NCBI GenBank assembly: GCA_021234155.1
Contig: JAJEKV010000004.1
Span: 4,032,109 to 4,096,108 of the forward strand
Source of the DNA: Isoetes taiwanensis
Taxonomy: Eukaryota; Streptophyta; Lycopodiopsida; Isoetales; Isoetaceae
DNA: 64,000 nucleotides
Direction of reading: 5' to 3'
Within the stretch, counting starts at the first letter, position 1; every line of letters begins with the position of its first letter. The notes beneath the pieces are model-generated. The model had not been told where the DNA came from. It searched no databases and saw nothing but the letters and a program-made list of their open reading frames with translations. Positions 25,159 to 35,009 of the stretch are shown here, one piece after another. The translations under genes were made by a program, and so were the position numbers.

Positions 25159-26058
25159 GTATCTGGTGAAATTCTACTTATTTTGTCAACAATAGACACA
25201 TTCTTATGCGACCTAAAACATGGTATATAGACTTAGTTCTAAATCATAGGAATAAAATGCAAGCATGGAAAAAGAAACATGTTGTCCACGATTCTCTAGA
25301 AAAGCAAAGCAGTTGCATATTGAGATCATTCTTAAGTTCCTGCAGTCCACATTCAATTTCGTAACACCTTCGATTCCACAATCGTCAAATTTCATAATGT
25401 GTTTGATGTTTCCTTTGCATGCATGCAATAATAACATGCACGATGAAGCACTGCATGCGATGATGAGGCAGTACATGATACCACATTCTTCTCTAGCATG
25501 AATTGGAAATTATTGACAGATTTGGCAAGATTTGGCAAGCTGTCCATACTATATCTAGGCCTTTATCCTTATGGTCCATGACATAATGCTTATTGCAGGT
25601 AATTTTTCAATAATTTGAGAAGCTCCTTTGATGCAACCATGTTGCATGTAAGCTGTAGTTACCACCTTCCATAGTTATCATCTTCCATGGGATTTGCTTC
25701 AAGACCTCCAGAATTTACTTTAAGTTTTGTGGGAACCTTGCCTCATTGCTTTAACAGGAAGTTTTGTGGGTACATCAAGCATGATAGCTTTACATGGTAA
25801 AAGACTCCACTTTTGCTACAAATGCACAACTCGTTTCTGCAACCTATGTGCAAGAATAAAACAAAAATGGATGCACCTCTGTGCATGAAAATCATAGTGC
25901 CCTCAGAAGCTGCCTTGCTGAATAAACATAATATGCATTATGAATTACGAATCTAGAGAGAGGCTTTTTCTACTTTCTTCACGACATGCAAAGACTGAAT
26001 CTGTTCTCTTGTCATAAGATTTGATGCAATTCAGTCAAAACTGCCACATCTTCAAAAG

Positions 26059-26142
26059 CTAGCTCATCACAACTTCAGAAGTATCTTCATAATCGTTGAC
26101 AACAAAATAAATATCTGGATAAGTTGGTATAGTTTCTGAAGC
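26059..26142 (-). pseudogene. Captured exon of unidentified gene
   Basis: After an acceptor-like CACAG at 26143 the minus strand reads ASETIPTYPDIYFVVNDY and on to a stop at 26059. The coding-like composition and the acceptor suggest an exon piece carried by the Helitron. The family was not recognised. Confidence 0.4.
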
Positions 26143-26292
26143 CTGTGAATAACAACGATGGTCATCAGTGAATATATAAATAATGGTTGTACCAGCCCTA
26201 TCTAGCATTTTACAGTAACTAAACATGGGAAATGCAATTCTAATCAACTCGGACTATTCATAACTGGTTAAAATATAGACTATCAAGCTTAC

Positions 26293-26398
26293 CCATTGAA
26301 CCGAAATCTTTCACGAACATCAATGAGGTGAGGAGATGTGAAGAGGTTGTTTGATATCCACGCTCTTAATATGCTCTCAATAAATTCACACGTAGATC
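26293..26398 (-). pseudogene. FPGS: Captured folylpolyglutamate synthase exon
   Basis: The minus strand reads [14 protein letters not shown] and then [18 protein letters not shown]. These match the FPGS region just after the ATP-binding GKGST loop; plant enzymes have GSTCxFxESILR and [16 protein letters not shown]. The exon is bounded by an AG acceptor at 26399-26400 and a GTAAGC donor at 26287-26292. FPGS adds glutamates to folates. Only this exon was found, with no upstream or downstream FPGS exon adjacent, so it is a gene fragment inside the Helitron. It appears uninterrupted; the segment replacing the usual CGFRTG differs. Confidence 0.8.
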
Positions 26399-26872
26399 CT
26401 TGGAATGCAAAGCTCTCTATTTTAGTCTGTATAGACACTTACATATATCCAGATCCAAATATGCACATCGGAAAGTTCAGTGAGTTAAAAAGATCTTTAT
26501 GCCAATGTATTCTAGATGTGGGAAATAATTGCAAAATCCTCAACTTCCACAGATCGATTTCATTCTACAACTGATATATGCAATAGTATGAAGAAAGGAT
26601 GTATTTAACTCCAAAGATAGCATGCTTAATATACTCCTTTTACTTCCAGCGTATATCCGATGCATAAAATATATGTTGATTCTTTCCATGAACTCTCATT
26701 CAGCCTTGTGCATACACAAAACCATAAGATCACAGAGAATTTTACTCTGAGGTAAATGGAGACGTGAAGATAGGTGTTCATAAGAGAAGCAGATTGCTAA
26801 GGAGTTCTCAGTCCCGACCTTATTTACGACCTTACATGACAGTAGAATGATACAGACATAAATGATTTTTAC

Positions 26873-27337
26873 CTCAGAACATTTCTGGCTTTGCTGCTGC
26901 TGCAATTTGTACATCAGATGCCAGTTCCCCATAGCTAGGAACGTTAACTGAGATTGAGATATAGTAGCCAAATAATTTCAAAGTGTCACGGCTCATCTTT
27001 GATTTCTATTCACCAGACTGATCTACAGGGCTTTCTCAAGATTTTAACAGTTTTGCCATCGCCAGTTCTCAGCCTTAACTTGAACCTAAATATCTGAGCT
27101 TAAGTCAATCTTTAGCGGGACACAGCAAAACTCAAGGGAAATCGAGAGAAAAAAACAAAATATTCATAACTATGGACATGTCGAAACCTGCAAGGGTTTG
27201 CGAAGCTCTTGAAATGGCAGCGAATTTGTTAGCCCCCTTTTACACTGCAAAAGAAGAGGGATTTTTTAGAAGTAATAACTTTCAAGCATAAAAGAAATGA
27301 TTTGTTAGCCTACCGGATTTCCAACTTCGGATGCCAT
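26873..27337 (-). pseudogene. Captured 5' exons of an unidentified gene
   Basis: Three minus-strand exons splice in one frame: 27337-27314 (MASEVGNP), 27244-27188 (CKRGLTNSLPFQELRKPLQ) and 26947-26873 (a Q-rich 25-residue piece). Donors GTAGGC, GTTTCG and GTAAAA and acceptors TTGCAG and CTCAG are all plausible. The start lies about 150 bases inside the Helitron 5' end, so a promoter and first exons may have been captured together. The protein was not recognised. Confidence 0.5.
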
Positions 27338-27490
27338 AGCTGAATGCTCGACTTTCGGAGGAGAGGGGATGGCTGCAATCGAGTTTCTTTTGGGTTTTTA
27401 TTTTAATCTTGGTCGTTTATTTGCTAGATTAAATCTGGGCCGTCCAATTTAGGTCTCCATTCAAGACACACGCTATAAGTTTCTAATAAG

Positions 27491-27950
27491 AGAGATGCAC
27501 AACCAATCTAGTGACATGAAGAAACTGTTGTTGTATTTCGTATGAGAGGATTCTCCATGATACTTCAGAAACTGAGAAATAGTGTGCATTCAAGAATTGC
27601 TCAACATCATCATGGTTTATGGTGGGTGCCTACCAGTAGATGCACTATCAGTCGCCGCCTCTAAGTCCACATTGATCATATCCAGCCCTTTTCTTGTACA
27701 TATATTTAATGGCCTTTACAGCAGCACATACCTCAACATTGATATGGCACTTGAAGTACAATAAGCCAAGAATTATATGACACGATCCATCTGTTGTCTA
27801 AATCTATATCCCCTTTTTTCACCTTTTGGCCATCATCCATTCTTCAGTACAACGATTATACGTCAATAACAGTCGTCTCATCTAAAAATGCATGTGGGTA
27901 ACGTTTTGTACACTTAGCATCCTGCATGCACTATTCGGGACCATCCCTCC
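27491..27950 (-). repeat. Tandem unit U2, right part
   Basis: Resumes the unit at gagatgcacaaccaatctag and continues to the boundary gcatgcactattcgggacca (about 27925-27944), as in U1. Confidence 0.75.
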
Positions 27951-28905
27951 CCCCCTTCCGGAAAGCTTTTAAGGGAAAAAACTTAATAGTAATAGGCTCT
28001 CTTATCAAGGCCCTCCAAGATGAAGGATGATAATGCTATTACTGCAGGTGTATGCAGGAGCAAATGTAACGACTAATTACATGTAGTAATAAGATCAACA
28101 CGCGCTTGAATCGTCGCACACCTGGAGAAGAGTATAGCATTCATCTTCAATTGCTCCCATCTAGCAATATTCACATATCAGTTTTCACATTCCTCTCGAT
28201 CCCATCTGCAGGTTTCAATTCTGAGGCAGTCTGCTACGAATGGACGCAATTGTTCTATGTCTCTTCATGGGCAGGGCCATGGGAAAGTGCGAGATTGGTT
28301 TGGCTTATGTATTGTGTTGTTTTGACCTTTGTCCAAAGCTCCAAATCTTCAAAACTAACTGCACCTATAGGTCAATAGGAGTCGTAGATAGTATCATTCT
28401 CTTTCTGAAGGATTAATAAAGTATATGCGTCCAATCGTAGGAAACTTCTGATTGTTGGGTTTAACCATCTATGTCCTACCAAGTTTATCATAGCTAAACT
28501 TTTTAGGAAAATCGTGTAGATAATTGAGTAGTCTCTTTATTTCCTGATGCATTTATCTCGAAGAAAGTTGTTTTGTTATTCTTGCTTTTTAACTGTCCAC
28601 GCCCATACCTTCTTGATAATATACATCTTGTTGCATTGGAAAATGCACAACCAATCTAGTGACATGAAGAAGTTGTTGTTGTATTTCATATGAGAGGATT
28701 CTCCATGATACTTCAGAAACTGAGAAATAGTGTGCATTCAAGAATTGTTCAACATCATCATGGTTTATAGTGGGTGCCCTGCTAGTAGATGCACTATCAC
28801 TCGCCACCTCTAAGTCCACATTGATCATATCCGGCCCTTTACTTGTACAGATATTTAGTGGCCTTTACAGCAGCACATACCTCAACATTGATATGGTATA
28901 ATGGA
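27951..28905 (-). repeat. Tandem unit U3
   Basis: The third copy, starting with ccttccggaaagcttttaag and matching U1/U2 through tcaacattgatatgg (28905), where similarity ends before the unit is complete. It has an intact empty site (ttgttgcattggaaaatgc, 28629 onward) for the Helitron in U2. Confidence 0.75.
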
Positions 28906-30255
28906 CCTTTTCCGAGATATGTTGTTATGAATTATGTAATAATGGTGCAGCTGGGCCTTTGCTTATTGATTCATACTACTTGAAGATCCCTTGCTCCCTC
29001 GACATTCATTAAACACAAGATTGAATCATATCTATTGCTGTAGCCATATTTATTGTGGAAAGCAAATGCAGTTTTTGAACTACTTTTATGCAGAATGGAG
29101 ATATATACCTAAGGCAAAGTTGAAGCAAATCAAACACTGGCTGTTGTTAATTTAGACCGAAACACATGTCCCTCATCGACATCAACATATTTGGTTGCAG
29201 GAAAGATATCTTTATGCGATATGTAGCTAGTTAAATGCATGGCAGTTGCTACTGTTACTACCTTGATATTGGAGGGCATCCTTTCTTTACTCACTGGATA
29301 TAGTTATAAGCCAAATGACAGATGGCTACTATTACAGCCAATGACTCATGGTGGTGATATATTTAGCCATATAATTGCAAATGATGGAGTCAATAATATG
29401 TATTTGAGCAAAAAAAAGTTGGCATCATTCACTGTGTATTGCAGTGTATATTGCAGGAAGCACATCTTGGTTGTACAAAAGCGGCCCATCTCTCAGAACT
29501 GTGTTACTGATATAAGTGAGTGGTCTTCCTGTTCCAAGGCCATGTCACATTGCAAGAGAGCACATGCCCACTGAGTGAAAAGTGGTACCAGACATGATAA
29601 ATATGTGGCGAACTTAGTTTGGGTATGTATTATAGATGTGAATTTTTATGTTCTCAAGATGTTTATCAATCTTTGCCATAGAAATGCAATTTCTTGGAGC
29701 ATTATGTTTGTGGCGTGTTCATGCTATGCCAGCAGGAAGGCATAGTGCCAAGTGTGGTAAAATACATGATGTTCACATGACTGCCTGTACTATGCCTTTG
29801 ATCTGCCTTCGCTTTGGCTTAGCTATGCATGTACCATTTTCAGTTGTGCTTGCAGCATCTTCGCATTACTAGAATCTTTATTGGTTCAAGGGGTTCATCA
29901 TCTCGAATGTTCCCATTGATTTTACCAAGCATTTTTGCACGTTACATGTTTTACTCAAGTGTTTTTGCTCTTGGGTTCCAGCTTCAAGGTTACGGGAGTC
30001 CATCTTCTAAAACACAAAAGAGTATGCAAGATGTGGAAAAATATAGTCATTGCAAGGAGGTATGATTGTCTGGCATTTATTATATCAATTTATTGTTGTA
30101 GTAGACAGAACTTTAAATGAAGCAACTAGAGAGCATGCATTCACATGCAATTTAACCACCACTTTAAATCGACTTTAGGTAATTTAGATGTTGCTATATG
30201 TCAGTCTTAAATCTGTGTTTTTAAATAGAAGGGCCATGTTTCAACTACTACATGG
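28906..30255. other. Region with possible host exon fragments
   Basis: Several plus-strand frames look exon-like, for example 29239-29574 (SLLTGYSYKPNDRW) and 30003-30058 ending at a GTATG donor, but no family was recognised. The stretch may be cargo of the Helitron that ends at 31782; its 5' end was not found. Confidence 0.35.
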
Positions 30256-30261
30256 TCGCTG

Positions 30262-30985
30262 CAAATATTAAGAGAGAAACATGACTATGAGTTTTTCATT
30301 GAGTTGAATCCTGACAGGCTTCTTGAATTGGTGCAATTTTATTCCGTGCTATCACTGCCAGCGGTGGCGGACGCACTCGCAGGTTGTATTAGCAACTTCA
30401 AAAGGATATGTACATGTAATTATGTCTCTTGATCTTCATAACAACTCACTGAATGCAAGTATTTCTGTAGAGCTTGGGGAACTTCAACATCTGCAGCTAC
30501 TGCATCTTTCAAATAATTCTTTGTCAGACCACATACTGGCCTTGGGAACTTGACATATGTACAGGTATCCGACCTTTATTACAACAAACTTGTAGGGGTG
30601 ATTCCAAACTCAGTGTGCCATTGTTCTAAAGAAGTTTGAAGATGCTGAAATGTGGATGCATGATTGTTCTGAAGCCTATGAAGTCCCAAAGCAACAGTCT
30701 ACAATGTTGTATTTGAGAGCACAATTAGCATGGATAAAAAATAAATCATGTGGTTGCTGTGTTGATCTTTTGGATAAAGCTGTTGATTTAATCTCAAGGT
30801 AATAACAAATGATGTGGACGTTTTTTTGCGAGTGCTTTTTTAATAGTTATTTTGTGTGGTACAGCTTAAGGCTATTAATTTATTAACTACTACATGCTGT
30901 CTGCAGATATTAAGGAAGAAACATGACTATGAGTTTTTCATAGATTTGAATCCTGACATGCTTCTTGAATTGGTGCAACTGTGTT
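30262..30985 (+). pseudogene. IFT139/TTC21-like exon fragments, one exon duplicated
   Basis: ILREKHDYEFFIELNPDRLL (30268 onward) recurs at 30910 onward as ILRKKHDYEFFIDLNPDMLL. Between them, 30622-30798 reads KKFEDAEMWMHDCSEAYEVP and CCVDLLDKAVDLISR up to a GTAATA donor. The FFxxLNPDxLLE(L/I)V signature resembles the TPR-rich ciliary transport protein TTC21/IFT139, a retrograde IFT-A subunit found in plants with flagellate sperm. Exons are out of order and duplicated, so this is debris, likely Helitron cargo. The family call is from memory of a short motif. Confidence 0.45.
30422..30620 (+). pseudogene. Leucine-rich-repeat fragment
   Basis: The plus strand reads LDLHNNSLNASISVELGELQ then LLHLSNNSLSDHI, two plant-type LRR units (LxLxxNxLxxxI). 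After a frameshift near 30540 it continues GNLTYVQVSDLYYNKLVGVI. This is the ectodomain pattern of LRR receptor kinases. It lies between the IFT139-like pieces, which marks the region as a mosaic of captured fragments. Confidence 0.65.
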
Positions 30986-31754
30986 TTTTTTTTCGATGAC
31001 AACATAGCTACATTAATCAATTATTATATGAGACAATTGCTGCGAACATTTATCTTATTCAAATCCCCTATGTTTTAGAATTGTGAAGGGATGCTAAATG
31101 AGTTTGGTAGTTTAAAGAAAACAAAAAAGGTTGTAGATCACTATAAACACACGTTATCAAAAAGTTGACATAACATGTATCTAACATACCTATTCAGTAG
31201 TCTAGACTAAAACTGCGGCCTTGGGGTCTTAGATTAAAGTTCTAGCTGTAATCAAGCAAATAAAAAAATCCTCATAATGTACGATTAGTTATGAAAGTCA
31301 CTGGCATTCTCATAATCTATGTGCCTTCTCAATAAGCTACTAATGGATTACTGATATTAATAATAGTTAAAAGGTCTGTTATTGACACAAAAATAAGCAT
31401 ACTATGTTTGATACTCTATGCAGTCACCATGAAGCATATTGCTCCCACAACATTATTTCAAGCATCAAGAACTTTTTCAAGAATAGCTACGCAAGCATTA
31501 AATCTTTAATTACTCAATTCTTGTCAAGATGTGACTTATACCCATCGCAGTAGATGGGGACCTTATCATATCCTGCCCCCAACCAGCTTACATAAATGCC
31601 ACGTAATGCTTTCCAATTCAAAATAATTTTCTTTTATGCTACGAATATAGATGCAAACTCATTTAGTAATTTCATTCTAAACATCATATCTTATTTATAT
31701 CTCAGTCAAAATCCATCGTCTTCATTAGTCTTTCAATTTGATACCCAAAGAAAT
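30986..31754. other. AT-rich Helitron-proximal DNA
   Basis: No exon or domain recognised between the last IFT139-like piece and the Helitron 3' hairpin. Confidence 0.4.
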
Positions 31755-31782
31755 GCCCAGCAACGCTGGGCACTTTTTCTAG
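31755..31782 (+). mobile_element. Helitron 3' terminus
   Basis: Hairpin GCCCAGCAACGCTGGGC (31755-31771), seven bases, CTAG at 31779-31782, then T. The 17-base hairpin is identical to that of the Helitron at 23116 but in the opposite orientation, so the element body extends to the left. Confidence 0.8.
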
Positions 31783-32704
31783 TTTGAATATATAACTAGA
31801 AATAAGACGTGTCTTATTTTTTCATGCTTTTCCACTAGTATTTTAGTGGTGTCATATTTTATGACTACCATGCAGTGAAAAAGTAAGTTTAAATTTGTGT
31901 GTCTCATTTTTAGCCCTGGAGTCACAAATAATATCGTATATTGTATATGACAGCCATATTTTGCGACTAGTGTGGAAAAAGGCCCTAAATTGAGGGAGTT
32001 TGTCCAACTGAAGCTGATAGAATTTTTATAAGCACCTTAAGCTTCTTTTGCTTCAACAACTCCTTTGTTCCAACGATCTCTGCTTCAATGACTGCAAATA
32101 GAAGCACAAACCCGTAAGATTTGGAGCTTATGAGAACCCTGTGCCAGAATGCCAGATTTAAAATTTGCCACAACCGATCAACACAAAAATTCAAAGAAAG
32201 TATTTCTTGAAATGATTTTATTTGCTTCAGCGACTATCTGATGCACCGACTGCTCTTCCAATTTAGGGTAAGGTTTAAGGTAGGATTTAGACTCCATCAA
32301 TTCATTCTCAAAATAATGACAGTCAGAAGAGAATCTGGGATCATCACAGCAAGCAGCGCTGCACTTTTTAAGAGAGAAAATAGTGGAGGAACGGATAAAA
32401 ACTGAAAGGGGAAAATGAACGAAAAACCTATCGGAAACAAGAAAAAAGTTACCAAAACTCACGCTGTTCATGCCAGAAAAAAGCGCACACCAGTGTGAGA
32501 AGATACCACAGAAACTTTTTAAGTGAGAAGATTGATTGAAACTCTTCCCACCTAGGGCAAAAACCGGTGGAATGGATCAATACCTTATTTCAAGCCTTTT
32601 CACATGATGCCTTAAAATGTGGCTGTCCTTTACATATTAGACATCATTTGTGACTCCAAAGCAAGGCACACAAATATAAGTTGTTTTCACACTACAGGTG
32701 TCAT
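31783..32704 (-). other. Unrecognised exon-like frames
   Basis: Minus-strand frames at 32178-32471 (KPYPKLEEQSVHQIVAEANK) and 31985-32194 (AEIVGTKELLKQKKLKVLIK) have coding-like composition and could be exons of one degraded gene. No family was identified. Confidence 0.3.
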
Positions 32705-33041
32705 GTGTTAAAATTTGACGCCTTTCATGTTTTTTTGCTATTTTGCCCATCAAAATGGGCAAAAACAAAATTTATCCTGCATATGAAGGGCATCAAATAT
32801 TTAAATGTCTGTCATAGAAAAGACAAGAAAAATATTTACATGTCATTTGAAAGGTTAAAAATGTAGATTTGCCTGTCATTTTTTCCTATAGTCCATCTAT
32901 AGAATATATTTTATGTAATATGGTTTATATCTATATTTCTACCTATAACTTTATATATAAAAAAATACTTAAGAAGGTCCATATTATTGTTAATGGTTAA
33001 TTTAATATTTAATATGCTTGCTTGTCGTCAAAATTTAATAC
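32705..33041. mobile_element. 337-bp MITE related to the hAT relic at 33942
   Basis: Inverted ends GTGTTAAAATTTGACG and CGTCAAAATTTAATAC. The left 220 bases align with 33942-34160 (tttgcctgtcattttt, cctgcatatgaagggc). No coding capacity. Confidence 0.7.
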
Positions 33042-33404
33042 CCTTCAACAATCGAGGAGCATATCCAAAAACTTTGAATACTTCTTCAATGTATTCTATA
33101 TACACGGATTTTTTGGGCGGGTTCTATTGCAGTTGGATAACATGGATTACAGTAGCAGAGCAGGTTCAGATGTTGGTGAAGCAGGCTAAGAGAACGATTT
33201 TTCATGAAACACAATCATAAGGTTTTTCATCCAGTGATTAGTGATTCCCTACCTGCACACAAGCATTCTAAGCGAAACCCCAGGTATGCTTGCTTTCCAG
33301 CAATATCTTTTGCTACTTTTTGCAATTCTGCTGATAATCTTCTTCATATTTTTTATTCAAATGCATCAGTTTGTGCTTAGCAATGGGAATGGGAGATTGG
33401 TGAC

Positions 33405-33681
33405 CGGGTAAGAGCATGTTAGGGCCTACATGTTTTGGAAACTACCTGGAAAATACTCTGTGTAGTCAAAGATGATGATATATTTGAGTTCTTAACATCT
33501 TCTTGACATCACAAAGTACCTTACAACATGTATGTACTACTACTCTTGAACATAACACAATTTCTTTTAGTCAATCTTGTAGTCTAGGTACTTTAAAATA
33601 CAATTATGTACTTGCACAGAAGTACACAGAAAAGTACCTTTTTGGTAATTTTTTATGTAGGCCCTAACATGCTTTCACCCG
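33405..33681. mobile_element. 277-bp MITE with 28-bp inverted repeats
   Basis: The left end CGGGTAAGAGCATGTTAGGG is matched in reverse by CCCTAACATGCTTTCACCCG at 33662-33681, and the match extends through GCCTACAT. No target duplication longer than 2-3 bases is obvious. Superfamily undecided. Confidence 0.8.
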
Positions 33682-33941
33682 ACCAAATAAAATACTATCC
33701 TTCGTTTGAAGCTTGATGGAGCCCGGTAGGTATCTAGAGATTTCTTTAATTCATACTTTTCTCATATGTTCTTTTTCCTTATTTTTGTAATTTTGATTCA
33801 TAGGGTAGGTTCATCCAATAGCAATAGGAACAGATTAGTCTAGGTCTATGCTCTCTTTTTAAAAATTGACTCAAACTTTAGTTGTTAGTTCAAGCTCTCA
33901 GACACAGTAGCATCCACAAGGAAGAGTTGTTGAGGGACAAT

Positions 33942-34793
33942 GTGTAAATTTGACGGCCGTCACACCCGTTTTTGGCTATTTTGACCGTCAAAACGAGTAG
34001 AAAATTGTTTTGTCCTGCAAATGAAGGGCCAAATAGTAAAATGCACGTCATTGGAAAGACTAGAAAAATAATTATATGGCATTTTAAGGACTAGAAATGT
34101 AGGTTTGCCTGTCATTTTTTATCTGTAGTCCATCAATATATAATATTTAGTATAACATGGTATACCAAGTCAATGATTCTATCAATAAATAATATTAAAT
34201 ATTTTCACATAACATTACATATTATATTAACCAATTACGAGATACCAAACCAAACCAATGTCTATCACATTGGCATTCAAGAAATTCAGTTAGTAGTAGG
34301 TAGCCGTAAAAATTTTGGGGGAAGAGGAACTGGCATCACTGCCAAGCCGATTGCTTCAAAGGTTGATCGGGCACGAAACCTCATGAATTTATGGCAATGT
34401 TGCATGCTCTTTCCTGGAAGCATAACAAGTTGTGAGAGGGGGTTTCGCCAAAATGCTATCAAGAGTGCTTAAGAGCTCGTATGTAGAGACACTTGATGCA
34501 CTTATGCTGGTGTCATTATGAGATGTACCATTTGAGTCCATAGATTGACAAGCATGTTTTAAGGATTGATATGAAACAAAAGATAGTTTGTTAGTTGATC
34601 AATTTGTGTTTCTAAAACTTACTTATGTACTCTTTTTGCTACGGATCTATGTTTTTCTTTTTGCTACGGATCTATGTTTTTTTCATAAAAATTTGGATTT
34701 GTCATTTTGAATTTTCGTCTCGCATATGAAAAGTTAGAATTTGAGAACTTTCTGTCATGCGCAAAGGCATAAGATAAACCGTCAAATTTACAC
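33942..34793. mobile_element. hAT-like element relic
   Basis: Inverted ends GTGTAAATTTGACGG (33942) and CCGTCAAATTTACAC (ending 34793). It contains a hAT transposase C-terminal fragment. No convincing 8-bp flanking duplication remains. Confidence 0.65.
34350..34545 (+). pseudogene. hAT transposase dimerisation region
   Basis: The plus strand reads ARNLMNLWQCCMLFPGSITS then CERGFRQNAIKSA and a stop. This matches the hAT C-terminal dimerisation domain (P.S....ERGFS..N.IKS..R..L). Downstream codons after the stop still resemble the rest of that domain (DT..LMLVS). Only the tail of the protein is left. Confidence 0.65.
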
Positions 34794-34799
34794 ACTTTA

Positions 34800-35009
34800 C
34801 ACACTGCATGTGACCCCAGCCATGAAATTGGGTTCATGTCAATAGGAAACGCTCCCTGTTGACTCGTGTTGACGACTTCATGTGAACTGACCCTTAGTGA
34901 TTCATATCATAAAAAGAAAGGCATATCATTATTACTGAGGCCTTTGCAAGTTCTTTTATTCTGGATCAAAGGGTAGATCATACATATTCCTTCATTCTGC
35001 AGCGTTTTT
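34800..35009. other. 3' flank of acyltransferase-like gene
   Basis: Contains the presumed 3' UTR of the minus-strand gene; no clear polyadenylation signal was chosen. Confidence 0.4.

Larger units (their letters stand above)
23116..27490 (-). mobile_element. Helitron with captured host exons
   Basis: On the minus strand the element ends in the hairpin GCCCAGCAACGCTGGGC (23127-23143), seven bases, and CTAG at 23116-23119, followed by T: the classic Helitron 3' end. The other end begins TCTTATTAGAAAC (27490 leftward). U1 and U3 show the uninterrupted sequence, so the insertion is demonstrated; about 4 bases are lost at the 5' junction. No Rep/helicase is present, so it is non-autonomous. It carries exons of host genes on the minus strand, a foldback-element piece and smaller repeats. 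Confidence 0.85.

Noticed and set aside
23116-31782. A single large Helitron between the two identical hairpins
   Set aside because: The hairpins are in opposite orientation and the tandem units show that the first element ends at 27490.
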